From Topomyia yanbarensis (taxonomy: Eukaryota; Arthropoda; Insecta; Diptera; Culicidae): a stretch of 64,000 bases of DNA. The position numbers and the translations under genes were made by a program. The notes under the pieces are model-generated. The model was not told where the DNA came from. It worked only from the letters and a program-made list of their open reading frames with translations, and searched no databases. Below, piece by piece: positions 45,431 to 57,495 of this stretch (the first letter of the stretch is position 1; every line of letters begins with the position of its first letter). The stretch covers positions 11,780,001 through 11,844,000 of the forward strand of contig NC_080672.1 of NCBI RefSeq assembly GCF_030247195.1, in the 5' to 3' direction.

Positions 45431-46657
45431 CGACTCAACTCGACCTTGTAAAGAACGCATTAACCGGAAATATCAACAATACCTGAAAATCTTCGCAGAT
45501 GGTTCCATGGCAGACGACGGCGTCGGAGCGGGTATAAGCGGACTGGGGAACGGGCTCTCCTTCCGCCTTCCACCTTCCTGCTCAGTCTTCGCAGCGGAAG
45601 CAGCAGTCATCGCTGTAGCAATTACTAACAGAGACGCAGACGAACAAACTGTAATCTTAGCCGACCTCTTATCAGTTCTACGGGATATCGCTTCGGGAAC
45701 ATAAACCCATCCATTCGTACAGGTTATCGAGTCCCGCCGAGATCCACTGATCACACTGTACTGGATCCAAGGACACAGCGGCATCAAGGGAAACGTAGAT
45801 GCAGACCAGATAGCCCTACACGGCAGACACGCTCGAATCTGCTTACCCGAAGAAATTCCCCCAATCGATATATGTATACAGAAAATTCTACACAAACCTG
45901 CGAAACTAATTCAATAACCACTTGCGGAGATCCCGAGGGCACACACAGAAGGTCAAGGGATCTGCCGACTGCTGTATGACCGAGCCAATATGGAAGAACA
46001 ACGAATACTCTACCGACACCGGTTGGGACATACAAGAATTACTCACGCCCGCACCATCACTAGAGAACCAACACCTGAATGTACTTCTTGCAACACCCAA
46101 TCATCTGTTGAACACTTACTATGCAGCTGCCAGGAACTGAAGGACCTCCGACGGCGATATGATGTGGCAGATTCAATCAGCGACGTGATATCTAACGACC
46201 CAGTCCGGAAGAAGTAAAGGACGCCCGTTTAGATGACCGCATCTGAATCAGCCCTTATAACAGTCGAAGACATCGCCACAAAGACACTCCACAACCACAT
46301 TATCAATGTGCCCTCTCCACCACACCATTGCGGTGCCGGAGAGGTCGTCCATGGCCCTTTGGACCAGCGGACCGCCTGCAGCCGACCTTTCTACTTACAG
46401 AAGTGACGAGCAATTTTGGCACAACCCCAACCACCTCTTCAAAAACCCCGAAACCAGAAGAAAACTCAATTTCGACTGCACACTGAAATATAATTAGTAC
46501 CACTGTAACCTTGTTCATACGGGTGAATGACCAACCGGTTATAACCCTAATAAACAATAATAATAATCATATGTATTCTGTTAGTATTTCAGACCACTCT
46601 GTAAATAGAAAAGATGGCTAGTTACAAAGACACAACAAAAGAGATATGGAATCCATT

Positions 46658-46943
46658 TTAGCCTGTTAATTTGAATGTAACAATTGCTGCTATCTTCGGC
46701 ATGACTGTATTAGATCGGTTGTTCCGGAGTTTATTGAAATCTACAAATATCGGAATTTTATATAGTTTTCGGCAATGGGAAATAATCAAATTTTTTGTAT
46801 ATATTCTTGTATGATAGCTCTGAAAAGGGCTTTTAATGTTTATAGTGGTTAATTAAAAACTTTCTTCGTCATCTAAATTACCTGACTTAAATATAATATT
46901 TCCGAAGATAGTAACAATTACTGTATTCGAATTAACAGGCTAA
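46658..46943. repeat. MITE (AGCCTGTTAATT ends)
   Basis: Left TTAGCCTGTTAATTTGAATG and right complement ending CGAATTAACAGGCTAA. Further inverted match at TAACAATTGCTGCTATCTTC / GAAGATAGTAACAATTACTG. About 286 bp, non-coding, just past the (TAA)n tail of the I element. Confidence 0.8.
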
Positions 46944-47032
46944 AGCGTATTCTACTTCATTCGGGTTATATCTGTGACATTATCCACCCATCTTTTTTCT
47001 CGGCATTGTTTCACCTGCCAACATAAGAAGAC

Positions 47033-47352
47033 TTAATTCGGCGCCTTCTTTTCGGTCTTCTTTGGCAGCAGAATGGCCTGGATATTAGGCAACGCACCAC
47101 CCTGGAAAATAGTCACGCCGGAGAGCAATTTGTTCAGCTCTTCGTTATTTCGAATGGCTAGCTGCGGATGACGGAGGATGGCACTTGTTATCATGGCCAG
47201 CGTTTACTGTCAGTTGCAAATGCTTTGGAGGCAAGATATTCCATCACTGCTGCCAGGTAGACGGATGCTGCGACACCGACACACTCGGCTTATTGGCCCT
47301 TTCTCAGCAAACGATGGATTCGGCCCACAAGACGTGCTGGTAAAACTAGCAC
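47033..47352 (-). pseudogene. Histone H2A pseudogene
   Basis: On the minus strand the last ~45 codons read [20 protein letters not shown] then [19 protein letters not shown], a near-exact insect H2A C-terminus (usual [20 protein letters not shown]). Upstream, in shifted frames, come VGRIHRLLRKG, VYLAAVMEYLASKA and RHPQ. At least two frameshifts, a stop and an internal deletion (the AARDNKKTRI region) show it is dead. There is no intron, as in replication-dependent H2A genes, so retroposition cannot be told from a stray histone-repeat copy. Confidence 0.9.
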
Positions 47353-47533
47353 GAGTGTACCACACAAATGATGCCGTAGTCGCATACGACCGCCAGTTTT
47401 GTACTTGCCTTAATTTACGTTAGAAGTCAAAGGGACCATCGGCCATCGAACAAAAATAGTTTACTTCCATGGTCAAAGAGGTGAACCTCGAACGAAAACT
47501 AGTCGGGCTCGCTTCTAATCCAATTGTACGGAC

Positions 47534-47830
47534 ATGGACAATCATGGCGCAGATAATAACTGCTTTAACCCTGTCTTGACCACCGTTAAAGATAAAATGA
47601 AGGCTAAACCGAACTTCGACATCTCATATGAGATCCACATAGTGAATTGTCAGATCTGGAATGTAGGTGTTCCCGAACTACCTGGCCACCATGGAATCAT
47701 TGGTAACGAATTAGCAAGACGTGGTTCATCAAACATGTTTGTTGGAGCAGAACCATTTCTTGGAATCTATACCTACGCCACGTCAAGCTAGAACTTTCAG
47801 TTTGGACAAGAGACCACTTACTACTACCTA
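47534..47830 (+). pseudogene. LINE RNase H fragment
   Basis: The frame ends VPELPGHHGIIGNELARRGS followed by FVGAEPFLGI. This matches the RNase H region of I/LOA/R1-type LINEs (usual form W-PGH-GI-GNE-AD-LA, then F-GPEPFFGI). The catalytic neighbourhood upstream is not recognisable. It is related to the minus-strand fragment at 55253-55720. Confidence 0.65.
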
Positions 47831-49000
47831 GCGTAACGTAGTAGCTCCTCTACAAGCCGAGAAACTTGTACATCTAGATACAACGAGAGCAAAAAAAAAA
47901 CTAATGGATGCCAAGTATAACCTAAACAAATGACTAAAGCCAAGATGACATTTGTGGATTCTGGAACTACGAGCTCGAAAACTTAGAACATTCTCTGCAA
48001 TTATGCAGTATTATTTCTTCGAACGAAGCGATACTTCGGAAGGCATCTTATGATGCTTTACGAGGTATAGCATACCTGTCCCAAAAAGATCCTCAACTAC
48101 ATTAATAATGTAGCATTAATTTGGGACGACACATGTGAATAAACAAATAACACGCTTCCAACTGCAATGGATGCGGGTAATTTGTAACATGTAAAGCAAA
48201 CAGGGGCAGCCTAAATAGTGGTCACAGTGGCATTTTTTTCTAACAGGAAAAAAACACCGAATGTGCAGGTTGAAGATCAAGGGCCGGTTCTTCATCATCA
48301 GCGTCATCAACGTACCGAAAACGTCGACGTCAGAACCCAAAGCTCTCCCTAATGAATAACCATGTTTACCACCATACCGTCGCTCGAAACTGCTAAAAAG
48401 ATCAATGGACGAGAACGGAATATCGGGAAAGCCGATCCGACAAATCAAGGCTACAATGGATGGAACTCAGTGCTATGTGAGGATATCGGGTTCATTCGAG
48501 TCCCGAAGGGGGCTTCGTCAATTGCCCGCTATTCAACATTTTCCCTAAAAAATGATTATAGACGATACTGAATTTAGTTAAAGTTAACAATAGTTTTAAG
48601 AAACATTCGTCAACTTACAGCGAGGAAAAAGTTTTAACGGTGTCGCTCGTTTTGGCGAGCTTGTTATCTTCGTAGTGATGATCCAATCTTGTTTAAACAT
48701 TTTCAACCTGTCGATATAAAAGATGTTGGATTTCTTGAGCCAAGTTTCTTGTAACTTGTTCCAGTTTTCCCATTGGTGGTCAAATTTTTTCGTTTTTTCG
48801 AGATCAGCTCAAGCTAAAATCAAGCCACCTCGTTTAACTGTTATAACACGGTGCAAAGGCTAACTTGTCAAAGTACCGCTGCAGGTACCACATTAAGAAC
48901 ACTTTCGTGAGATAACAAACCAAGTAATAGTATGAAAGTTAGCAAAAAATCAACTGAACATAGCGGACGGATAAAGGTAAATACACAAACTGCACACGTC
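47831..49000. other. Intergenic, no gene recognised
   Basis: Decayed sequence, possibly further LINE debris up to ~48110. A run of TAATAATGTAGCATTAAT near 48103 is palindromic. Nothing coding is supported. Confidence 0.35.
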
Positions 49001-51019
49001 TTATAACCCACTTACAGCCGACCCCATACCGACGCGATACGGAATCCGACGTCTGTAAAACTTCTTGTAGGCGAAAAACCCACCGACGAGGCTAGCAACA
49101 ATTGCCACACTGACTGAAATGGCCACGATCGCAGTCTTGCTTATAACTGAAAAGAAAACATTTGTTTGTGACTACCACAAAATCACAAATCATAGCGCTC
49201 ACCTCACCTTCTTCAACCACATCCATGTAGATCGCATAATCTTTATTTTGAACCCTGATAGAACACATCCACCGGCCAAAGTCTTCCCGTTCCAATTCGA
49301 TGATTTCCAGTCCACATTCGCCAGCTCGCAGTCCTTCACCATAATACCGAAACCTGGATGCATCACCGGGTACAATATTTTCCGACAAACCGTGAACATC
49401 CCCCGTGGGACTAACGAAGCGACAGATTTCGATCGGCATATTAAGGATGGTTCTGCAAAGTAGCTTTTTACCTTCGTCCCCGGTGCTGCCCGTAATGAGT
49501 GGGGTGATCGCCTTGCCAGGTTGATTATACACCCTTACATCAAAGTAGCTCATTCGATCCAATCCTCCACTCAGATCGTTCATCCCACAGGCCCACTTGC
49601 CCGTAGTAATATTCTCAACCTTGAACTGGCACATTCCCAGTGTTTTGAGATTATCGAAACCATACGGTTCGTAATTTCCGCCCTGTGGTCCCGATAAATA
49701 GCAGTAATCGAGAGGATACGGTACATCGCAGTTTAGTTCAGTCATGAAAGATTTGTTCAAATCCGCGAATATTTCAATCAGTTGGGCGTCTGCTTCGACA
49801 TCCAGTGATTTTTCCGAGATTTTGTTCAATTGTTTGCCAATATTGAACACACATCCGCTGTAGGTGGTAGAAAGTTCGAGAAATATGCGCCACACTCCAT
49901 AGTCTTCTGGGTGTAGAGGTTTACGAATTTCAAGACTACACACTCCCGATGATACCCTGAAATAACGAATCGTGTTGAATATTATGATTTGTAGTAAAAA
50001 ATTAACATGAATTTATGCTCGATACTCGATCACTTAGTAAGAGGGCTGGGATATTCAATTTAATAGTACGACTTACTGCGTATCATATGCTGAGTAACGA
50101 TCGGCCAGATGCCCATCCAGCAGCATCATCTGGCGTCTGCTATCAACCGAGACCGCTCGACACGGACTCACTCTGCTTTTGTACTGGCAAGTAAGAATTA
50201 TTCGTGAATCATCCTCCACCAGCGACATCGTTACATCGCGCTTACTTTCTACAACAAAGGGTTCTTTCGTTATCAACACACTTGCTACTCTCATTGATAT
50301 CAACTTACTCTCGACGCTCACATTAATTATAGTTTCGATTTCATCCATAGAACCCCAATAAAGAATGCGGCATCGAAACCGGGCCGATTCCCAGATTACA
50401 TCGAACGATCTCGAGCACCCGTTGTAGATATTGCCGGCCTGATCCAAAATGCGACAGTATCGGATTGAGCTGTCCTGCGGGCACTGAAGAGTATACCAGC
50501 TTGTCGTGTCGCTGATAGTGACGTTCAATGTACCAATCTGTTTAGGGACTGAAATGCGATAAATGCGGTTATATATGGCTTTGCTAACAAATTTATTGGG
50601 GTGCACTCAAGCTCACCGTTGACTGATAGCATCAGCTTCTGTTCGATATTTTTCGAGTTGGTGTCCATGGCTGACAGTATCCACTCGTGTTCAACAGCTT
50701 TCTGCACATTTTCAACCCGAATACCACAAACGTCCGCACTGAATCGTTGCACCTTGGTCACTCCAGCGACCACGTGTACCTGCTCAGTGTCCAAGCTATA
50801 GGTATTCCCGACAACCGTTACCGAACAATGGGACCACTTGATCGGATCACCAACCTGGCTTGGTATTAGGTAGGCTAAAAATCCCGCCCCTTGCAGGATC
50901 GTGAGACTGTCGGAAGGAAAAATCGTGACGCCGCAAACCGGCAGCATCATCCACGGCAGACATAATAGGAAACCAATTAGAAACCATAACGACGGTGATC
51001 TGCCCACGCTTGGCACCAT
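49001..51019 (-). CDS. Uncharacterised type I membrane protein with Ig-like domains
   Basis: Coding exons (minus): 50617-51019, 50077-50548, 49208-49956, 49001-49146; GT-AG at each intron and the reading frame closes at 589 residues. The start gives a signal peptide (~1-30, SLWFLIGFLLCLPWMMLPV). The ectodomain has two or more Cys-paired modules with Ig-type spacing: CRILYWGS...LTCQYKSRVSPC, VCSLEIRKPLHPEDYGVWRI, and CGLEIIELEREDFGRWMCSI, where D-x-G-x-W-x-C is the usual Ig F-strand pattern. One membrane span (~546-567, IVAISVSVAIVASLVGGFFA) is followed by a basic stop-transfer (YKKFYRRR) and a short tail. For the exon 3 donor I chose AAG|GTGAGG, because the alternative five bases downstream breaks the frame. 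It probably acts at the cell surface in adhesion or recognition, but I do not recognise the family. Confidence 0.75.
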
Positions 51020-52569
51020 TCCAACGGTAATGGAATTATTGTTATTGTAAATAAATATTGTTTAGAGGCACGCGCACACAGAACGTAGAAACTAGTAAAG
51101 CAGCTCAGCGCACTTTTCAACCGAAACGATACGAACGACTCAACAACTCACAATCGATTAAAGTGACTTGAGATTCGGAACTCGGTAAACTAAAAATAAA
51201 CGATTCTCCTAGGAGTACTGTTTGTTGCAGTATGAAGTAAGAGAAAAATGAGAGCAAAACGATATGCTTCACTCATAAAGGATAAGATCCGTAGTAGAAC
51301 AACGGAGTATTATTGTAATTACTTTATGGTTTATACTACAATCGACGTGGTGGGTTACGGATTATTTTTTGTTATATATAGATTATTTCCAACGGACCAA
51401 TACAGCAGCGTAGCTAGGAAATTGGTTTAGGGGTGTGGGATTCTGCAAATCGTTGGTAATTTAGAAAGTGTTCCAAGTGAATATATTTTTGAAAAAAATG
51501 TTCGAACTTAATTCCGTTTGTGCTAGAAGCCAAACTGAATCAAGTTCTGTGGTTGAAACTGCTACTAAAATATATGAACTGACAGTGGCTGTGCAACCTG
51601 GCTCAGTTTCGTGGTGTATGTGTTAACCTTCTAAATCCCACTGACCGGCAGTGGTATTATGAGCAAACAGTTTTTTTCCATATGATCTGGTCTCCCCATG
51701 TAAACAACTTGATTGCGGAATGTAAAAGGTGTTAGCTCTGCCGATGTTCCAATGATCCATTTCAGAATGACAGATACATAGCGGTACGACTAGCAAATTT
51801 ATACCAGTATTATACGCCTTATCAAATAAACAAATTGAATTAAAAAACCAGTATTATTATCAAACTTTCGATTTCTTGCCACGAATAGGTGCGATTTTCA
51901 CTTTTTTACTTTATACATACTGTCATTTACATTGGAGCGGATTATACCTAGGTGTCGGTTGCGAGCAGAGCGATTTTTCCGAAATTCCACGAATGGACGT
52001 GAGATGATGGTCCACGAAACACTCAAAAACCAGACATGAGAGTCGTGATTCGCTTCGATATTACTCTCCCCGATGATCGAGAGAAATGCGGCAAAAAATT
52101 CAGTAAGCTTTGGAGCGGGGGGGGACCTTAGGGGGGATCATCTTGTAGCGGAATCAATTCCAATTTCGTGCCGGAAAATTTTTCGCCTGCCCTGTATGAT
52201 GCACCATTGCAAAAGTGTTCAAATCGATGAAACTGCAGCAGCATCAATCAATCGATAAGGCTCTTGAAGACGATGGCGATGATGCTGGGTGAATTCTCTT
52301 CAACGTTGCACCGATAATCGTGGTGCTCGTAACTTCTGCATCAGGCGTGTCGTTCTAGATGAAGAGCTGTATCCGAAGTAGCGGAACTTTAACCGCTGTT
52401 GCCGCCATTCAAAAAAACACCGCCAAAAACAATTTTCACCAAAAGTTTGAGAAAGGAGTAAAAATGTCAAACGAAAAAAAACATCCCTTCGCCGACACCG
52501 CTTACTTCGATCTCCAACCTGGTCCAATTTCATCAGACTATTTGAGACGACGCACTCATTTCACTAGTT
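51020..52569. other. Promoter side of the Ig-like gene and intergenic DNA
   Basis: The 5' flank of the minus-strand gene ends here. 51950-52560 is more GC-rich and contains a G8 run at ~52119, but the frames across it have no recognised motif. No gene called. Confidence 0.35.
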
Positions 52570-53205
52570 TTCTGTGGCTCAAGAAGTACCTTACCGTTCA
52601 GGCTAGAGCCTTGATGTCGCTTGCTGTATGCAGAAGCCGTCTCCACTCCACTCGGTCCATTGCTGCTTGTTGCCAGCATCGCAGTCTTCGAAGGGTCCGC
52701 AGGTCGTCCTCTATCTGGTCGATCCACCGTGCTCGCTGTGCGCCCCGTCTTCTTGTTCCTGTAGGGTCGCCCTCAAGAATCATCTACACCGGGTCGTTAA
52801 CCGACATTCTCACGACGTGTCCAGCCCACCGCAAACGTCCTATTTTTGCAGTATGCGCGATGGATGGTTCTTCCAGCAGCTGATGCAACTCATGGTTCAT
52901 TCGCCTGCGCCACGTTCCGTCTTCCATCTGTACGCCACCATAGATGGTACGGAACACCGTTCGTTCGAAAACTCCAAGGGCGCGTTGGTTCTCAACGAGC
53001 ATAGTCCAGGTCTCGTGGTTGTATAGAGGACCACCGGTCCAATCAGCGTCTTGTGGATAATCAACTTCGTGCGGCGGCGAATTTCCGGATTCCAAAGTAG
53101 GCACGATTTCCCGCCAAGCTCCGTCTCTGAATTTTTCTGCAGGTATCATTGTTGGCAATTACCAGTGAGCCCAAATACACGAATTCGCTCAAGAAGTACT
53201 AACTC
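52570..53205 (-). pseudogene. RTE-clade (JAM1-like) LINE 3' part
   Basis: On the minus strand: VYLGSL (~53185, partly frame-shifted), HETWTMLVENQRALGVFER, FRTIYGGVQMEDGTWRRRM, IGRLRWAGHVVRM and RRGAQRARWIDQIEDDLRTL. These are the conserved C-terminal segments of mosquito RTE reverse transcriptases, downstream of the active site. Two frames (52784-53158 and 52598-52783) carry them, so one frameshift separates them. It is 5'-truncated, the usual product of incomplete reverse transcription. Confidence 0.9.
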
Positions 53206-54484
53206 ATGTAATACTAGAGGATCCCTCGAAATGCCATACAGAAACGACTTGGTAATCAAGGATGCTTTGCTTTTCCATGGTAGTTCGTTTTCTGACAAGT
53301 TAACGGTTGTTCATTTTGCATCGCAGAAAAATATTTATCGTTTGTAAAACAGCTAGTATACTAGTTCTGATTGTTCCAACCTGAGTTTCAAGAAACACTT
53401 TATTATCATGAACTAATTCAGCATTGGGAAATGTCTCATTGGTGATTGTAAGCAGCCCTGGGAAAATCATAATAAAAAATTCTCTGCCGACAAAATCATG
53501 CCGTGATCACTCTCTCAACTATCAAAAGATCATCTCACAAAAATCACTACCGATTTTTTCTTGCCCTCTATCAGTGGTAATTTTGATCTGTGGCTGAATT
53601 CGATAATTGAGAGGGTGATCTGCAGCGAGCAATTCGGAAAAAAATCACAAGTGAGAATTATCAGCCATGATTGCGATTTGATTTAATTCTTGGATCAATG
53701 ATCGTTATCCATTTTCGAACATTATGGATATGTTGGGGGTGTCAACGAGCCAAACTAAATTATTTTTAAACATTTTGGGAAATTGTTTTACATTAAAGGG
53801 CAAGTTGAGGGTTGTTGGCAATCAATAGTTTTGGACAATTTCAATGCACGGGGGGGGGGTCCTCCGATGTGTCAAAATGTTTTTTCAACTATTTGGGAAA
53901 AGGGCCGTTCATAAACAACGTAGACTCAGGGGGAACAGGTGGATCCAGCAAAAGTCCACTTTATCTACGTGGGGTAGGGGGGGGGGGGGGTTGCATTTGC
54001 AAAAGTCTACGCCGACTTTTATTATTTGTTATTCTCGTATTACTAATTATAAATGGGATTTAAAGAGAGTTGTGTTCAACATACTAATCGATTCAGCTAG
54101 ATGCATTTATGCAAACGAAGATAGTACGCTATTGAGGAAACTACTCTTTAGGCGACCACTCAACCCAGAACCCATGTAATTTTTTGGACAAAACAACAAC
54201 CTGACGTTGTTGTTTCTTGCGTATATTTAGATACAGTTTTGGTCCCATGAAACAATTCTAGGAATAACATAAATCGACAGTTCTAAAGACGATCTCCCAA
54301 AATTCCTTTTCGCGAGAGATTTTGACTCTGAAAATCCTGCAGTAGTGAACTATCATCTGAGACACCACTAGTTAGCAGACATGTATGGACCATGCATAAA
54401 CCATTAAAAGTTCAAAAATGGTCAAAGTTAAGCGCAAAACCACCAAGATAACAAAAAACGCCCGATTTTCAACAATAAGTGGAT
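53206..54484. other. Intergenic with G-runs and a diffuse inverted repeat
   Basis: GATCACTCTCTCAACTATC (~53503) and GATAATTGAGAGGGTGATC (~53602) form an imperfect inverted pair, possibly a decayed MITE. Homopolymer G runs lie at ~53850 and ~53981. Frames overlapping these runs are artefacts. Confidence 0.4.
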
Positions 54485-54575
54485 TGATTTTTTTGCCGTT
54501 CTCATTTAAAAAGAAAGGTCATCCAATCACTATAAAAATCGACTTTTGAACCGAGGCCCGGAGGATCGATTGTCA
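54485..54575 (-). repeat. Dispersed repeat tail (GGGCCTCGGTT type), minus copy
   Basis: Read on the minus strand: CCTCCGGGCCTCGGTTCAAA, GTGATTGGATGACC, then ATGAGAACGGCAAAA. This parallels the plus-strand copy at 26713-26850. Confidence 0.5.
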
Positions 54576-54989
54576 TCCCGAGCAAATTCTCATGGGTTGA
54601 ACATGGTCCGCGCCAAAATTTACAACCATCAAAACGCCATGAAATGGCCTCAAAAACCCATAAATGCACCAAAATAAGATTTTTAAATGGGATCTTCTGG
54701 ACCATGGCGATGGTATTTTCATGGGTTGAACCCATTCCAAACACTATCAAAACACCATGCAGTGGGAGTGAATTTGGACTATGATCATGGGGGCATTATG
54801 GACTTTTCGTTTGCTCGGGATATCAAGAATCAGTAGTGTCTGGCTCAAATTACACGTTCCCCATGTGGATCGGAGATTTGTGCCTTGCCAAGAATCGTCT
54901 TTTCATCATTTCTTGACGGGAACGATTGGGGAAGTAGTAAGGTTAGAGGTAAGAAAAATAGCGACACAGAACAATTAAAAAAGAGCATT

Positions 54990-55165
54990 CTGCACCCCCG
55001 GAGTGATTCTGAACGATCTGCAGGTGCTACAATAGCTGGAAATAAACTTTCAACCCCCAGAGGGATTTAGAATTTTGATTTAAACAGTGAGCGGATATAT
55101 CAACATCCCCGAGGGGATATTGTGATAACAGAACGACAACACCCCCGAAGAGATATTGTCATTCA
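54990..55165. repeat. Four spaced CACCCCCGAGGGGAT repeats
   Basis: Related words occur at ~54992 (CACCCCCGGAGTGATT), ~55051 (CAACCCCCAGAGGGATT), ~55104 (CATCCCCGAGGGGATATTGTG) and ~55138 (CACCCCCGAAGAGATATTGT). They are short, partly palindromic and irregularly spaced. They lie downstream of the minus-strand LINE fragment at 55253-55720 and may be its 3' UTR. Confidence 0.45.
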
Positions 55166-55252
55166 AATGCGGCTAAAACTATAGCTCGTCACCACACTGC
55201 CTTAGGAACAATAGCATATCCTTCAGTTTCAGCTTTCTGTACATAGGTTCAT

Positions 55253-55720
55253 CTATGTATGGAGAATAAAAAATTCGGAAACGTATAATTGTATTACTAC
55301 AGGGCAGTTGCATATCAAATGATATGATGTTCCGTAATCGGATTCACAAAGATCACATGAATAATACTCAGCGCGCTGAATAGTAGCCATGTGATAATTG
55401 AATTTGCAATGTTCAATCAGTGCCCTGACTAGAATACTGCAGTTGTGTTTGGAAAAATCCAACAAATTCTTTGACAATTTCGGACTCACATCCGGAAGAA
55501 AAGTCTTTGTTTGAACGCAAGTTTGCAAGCTACGCCAATGGTTGGCATGTTCGGATGCAGCCCAAGAGCGAATCTTGTGCTTTATCCAACTTATCGACAA
55601 TGGTAAAACTGGTTCTGGACCAACGAAGTCAGTCGCAGCGCCAGCTCTAGCCAATTCGTTTGTCCATTCATTTCCAGTTATACCGAAATGACCGGGTACC
55701 CATAGATAGGTAGATAGCAT
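55253..55720 (-). pseudogene. LINE RNase H and C-terminal zinc-motif fragment
   Basis: The frame begins TYLWVPGHFGITGNEWTNEL, then AATDFVGPEPVLPLS, IRSWAASEHANHWR, and near the end YYSCDLCESDYGTSYHLICN, a C-x2-C...H...C motif. This order (RNase H tail followed by a Cys/His motif) is that of I/LOA/R1-group LINE ORF2 C-termini. It runs 155 codons without a stop but lacks endonuclease and RT, so it is a 5'-truncated copy or debris. Confidence 0.75.
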
Positions 55721-56029
55721 TTGAAATGCTAAGTTCTTTGATTTGAATCCGACATGCGATTACTAATTTCGATCTGAACCCCCTAATCTTACGAAAATTA
55801 TATTACCCCCTTGTGTATATGTATAAGATAGCTATAAATTCTCCTTAGTTTCATTAAAAAAATCAATATGTAATCCCCTCGTTTTAAGTAATTTAAAATG
55901 TAAAACAAAACAAAATTGATACCTTTAAGCTAACGCAAACCTGCCTTATCAAATAAACGAATTAAATCAAAAAATACTACTTTCAATCTCGAAACTGCCA
56001 AACTAAGTACTTTCAGGGCAGCCTGGCTG

Positions 56030-56770
56030 TCAGAGCAAAAATAGATTACCATTCGATTCAGTTCTTCGAGATAGGAAAATGTCTGTGTGTGTATGTATTT
56101 GTGTGTCATTTAAACTCACACAATTTTCTCAGAAATGGCAGAACCGTTTTACACATTTACATTTCATCTGAAAGGTATAACACTCCCATAAGGTAATATT
56201 GAATTTTTAGTTCATCCGACTTCCGGTTCCGGAGTGACGGGTTGAAGAGTGCGCTCACACATCAAATTCCCATATAAACTGGTACCACAATGATGTTCAA
56301 ATGATGTAAAACATGTTAAAATAAGTGCAATATTACTTTAATTTGCGGGTCTAGACCACTAATGATTAAAAAATCTTTGTACACATTGGCCCCTATAACG
56401 GTTCATGGTGCCCCCTGGGAACTCGCTAAATTCCTAAACTAATATCAAACCTATTCCCCAGCGAATTCTTGACCTATTTTTACAAACTTGATTTTAAATT
56501 AAAGATACAGTAATATAATTGACTGCTGATGGATTTCATTCGGTTCTGACTGTTCCGAAGTTGGGTTAGTATGGTTACACTGGAGTTTCCCATATAAACC
56601 GTTACAATCGTAATATCCCTGAAAACTATTGAAATGGTTACCACATTACTTCTAATCGCAGATCTAGAGCAATAATTGTCAATTAAACATTCTTTGAATA
56701 TATTGTCCACTGTAGACGATTCCAGTAGTCCCGGATTGTGGGCATATTCCACAATTAATGTCACATCGAT
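56030..56770 (+). repeat. Retroelement 3' region repeat (TTCCGGTTCCGGA type)
   Basis: Non-coding sequence with TCTGTGTGTGTATGTATTTG, GACTTCCGGTTCCGGAGTGA, TTTGCGGGTCTAGACCAC and GCCCCTATAACGGTTCATGG. I recognise this text as an abundant culicine interspersed repeat. 56520-56660 partly repeats the earlier wording (CATATAAACCGTTACAATCG, AATCGCAGATCTAGAGCA), suggesting two tandem diverged units. It connects to the ACCACTAGGTGG tail at ~57440 except for the hAT MITE between. Confidence 0.5.
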
Positions 56771-56877
56771 TCTTCGGTTATGACTGAACCGATTTTCTCA
56801 AATGAAAGGCAAACTATGCAGTTGAGTGTTGCATCGCCACCCCCTCCCCTTGCCCTTACACCTCCCTCCCTCCTCAC

Positions 56878-57192
56878 CAGGGATGCCAGGTGCACAGATT
56901 TATCTGTGTTTCACAGATTTTCAATATGCTGCACCGATTGCAAAAGCTGCACAGATTTCCAAAGTTTTCTGTTTTAACGCACAGATTTCCACAGCTTTCT
57001 TCTAGAATGCACAGATTAGCACAGATTTCTCAATTTTTTACCTTGCGCTTAATTTTTGACTCGCACAAAAACCAAAAAAAGGTCACCACATCTTGTTTTC
57101 AGCCAAATTTGTACATTTTCTGTGACACAGATAGACACAGATTTTTAAATGAGCCGCGCACAGATTTTTCAAAATATCATCTGGCATCCTTG
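56878..57192. repeat. hAT-type MITE, 8-bp TSD
   Basis: The left end CAGGGATGCCAGGTG and the reverse complement of the right end CAAGGATGCCAGATG match, with the CA-G start expected for hAT. The 8 bp outside are CTCCTCAC and ATCCTCAC (one mismatch). The interior repeats GCACAGATTT many times in one orientation, giving a satellite-like body. No transposase. Confidence 0.85.
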
Positions 57193-57419
57193 ATCCTCAC
57201 CCCCCCCCCCCCCCTTGAATCATCCGCATTCCCTTCATCCACCCCGTATACCGAAATAAGATGAAAGATTTCTGACGCATCCTCCACTCTCATTCTGCTC
57301 CATTTCCAAATCCATTCCCACAACATTTCAAAATATGTCGTCTTTCGTAGGATACGTGGTAAGTATAATAAGAATGTAGTAGACATTTCCACAATTATTA
57401 TGTTCAAAAACCAGCTAAT

Positions 57420-57495
57420 GAATCATAGTTTGGATAATTGAGAAAGGCACAATCGCACCACTAGGTGGATTAAAACAGATTTTTAATTTTGAATT
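57420..57495 (+). repeat. Retroelement 3' tail signature, plus copy
   Basis: GAGAAAGGCACAATCGCACC, ACTAGGTGGATTAAAACAG, then TTTTTAA. It is the plus-strand counterpart of the block at 101-160. Confidence 0.55.

Larger units (their letters stand above)
41281..46569 (+). pseudogene. I-clade LINE with RNase H, interrupted by three insertions
   Basis: Rightward element. Endonuclease start IQWNINGHRNNLGDMQ and AIQETHIH (~41860-41960), then RT pieces: SDGPDRVP (~43100), LLDTLNTIWEGGTFPDECK (~44140), ILDVAKAYNTVW (~44350), DGTNGVPQGSVLAVTLFLI (~44495). RNase H has FADGSMADDGVG and FAAEAAVIAVAI (~45490-45620) and WIQGHSGIKGN (~45760), followed by LGHTRITHART and the CTSCNTQSSVEHLLC zinc-like motif (~46085). 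The tail is AATAAACAATAATAATAAT at ~46545-46569; (TAA)n ends are characteristic of I elements. The YADD motif is lost by deletion and many stops occur. Insertions: ~42060-42535, ~43115-44085 and ~45213-45430. Confidence 0.85.

Noticed and set aside
53812..54179. Gly-rich frames
   Set aside because: Created by homopolymer G runs; no conserved content.
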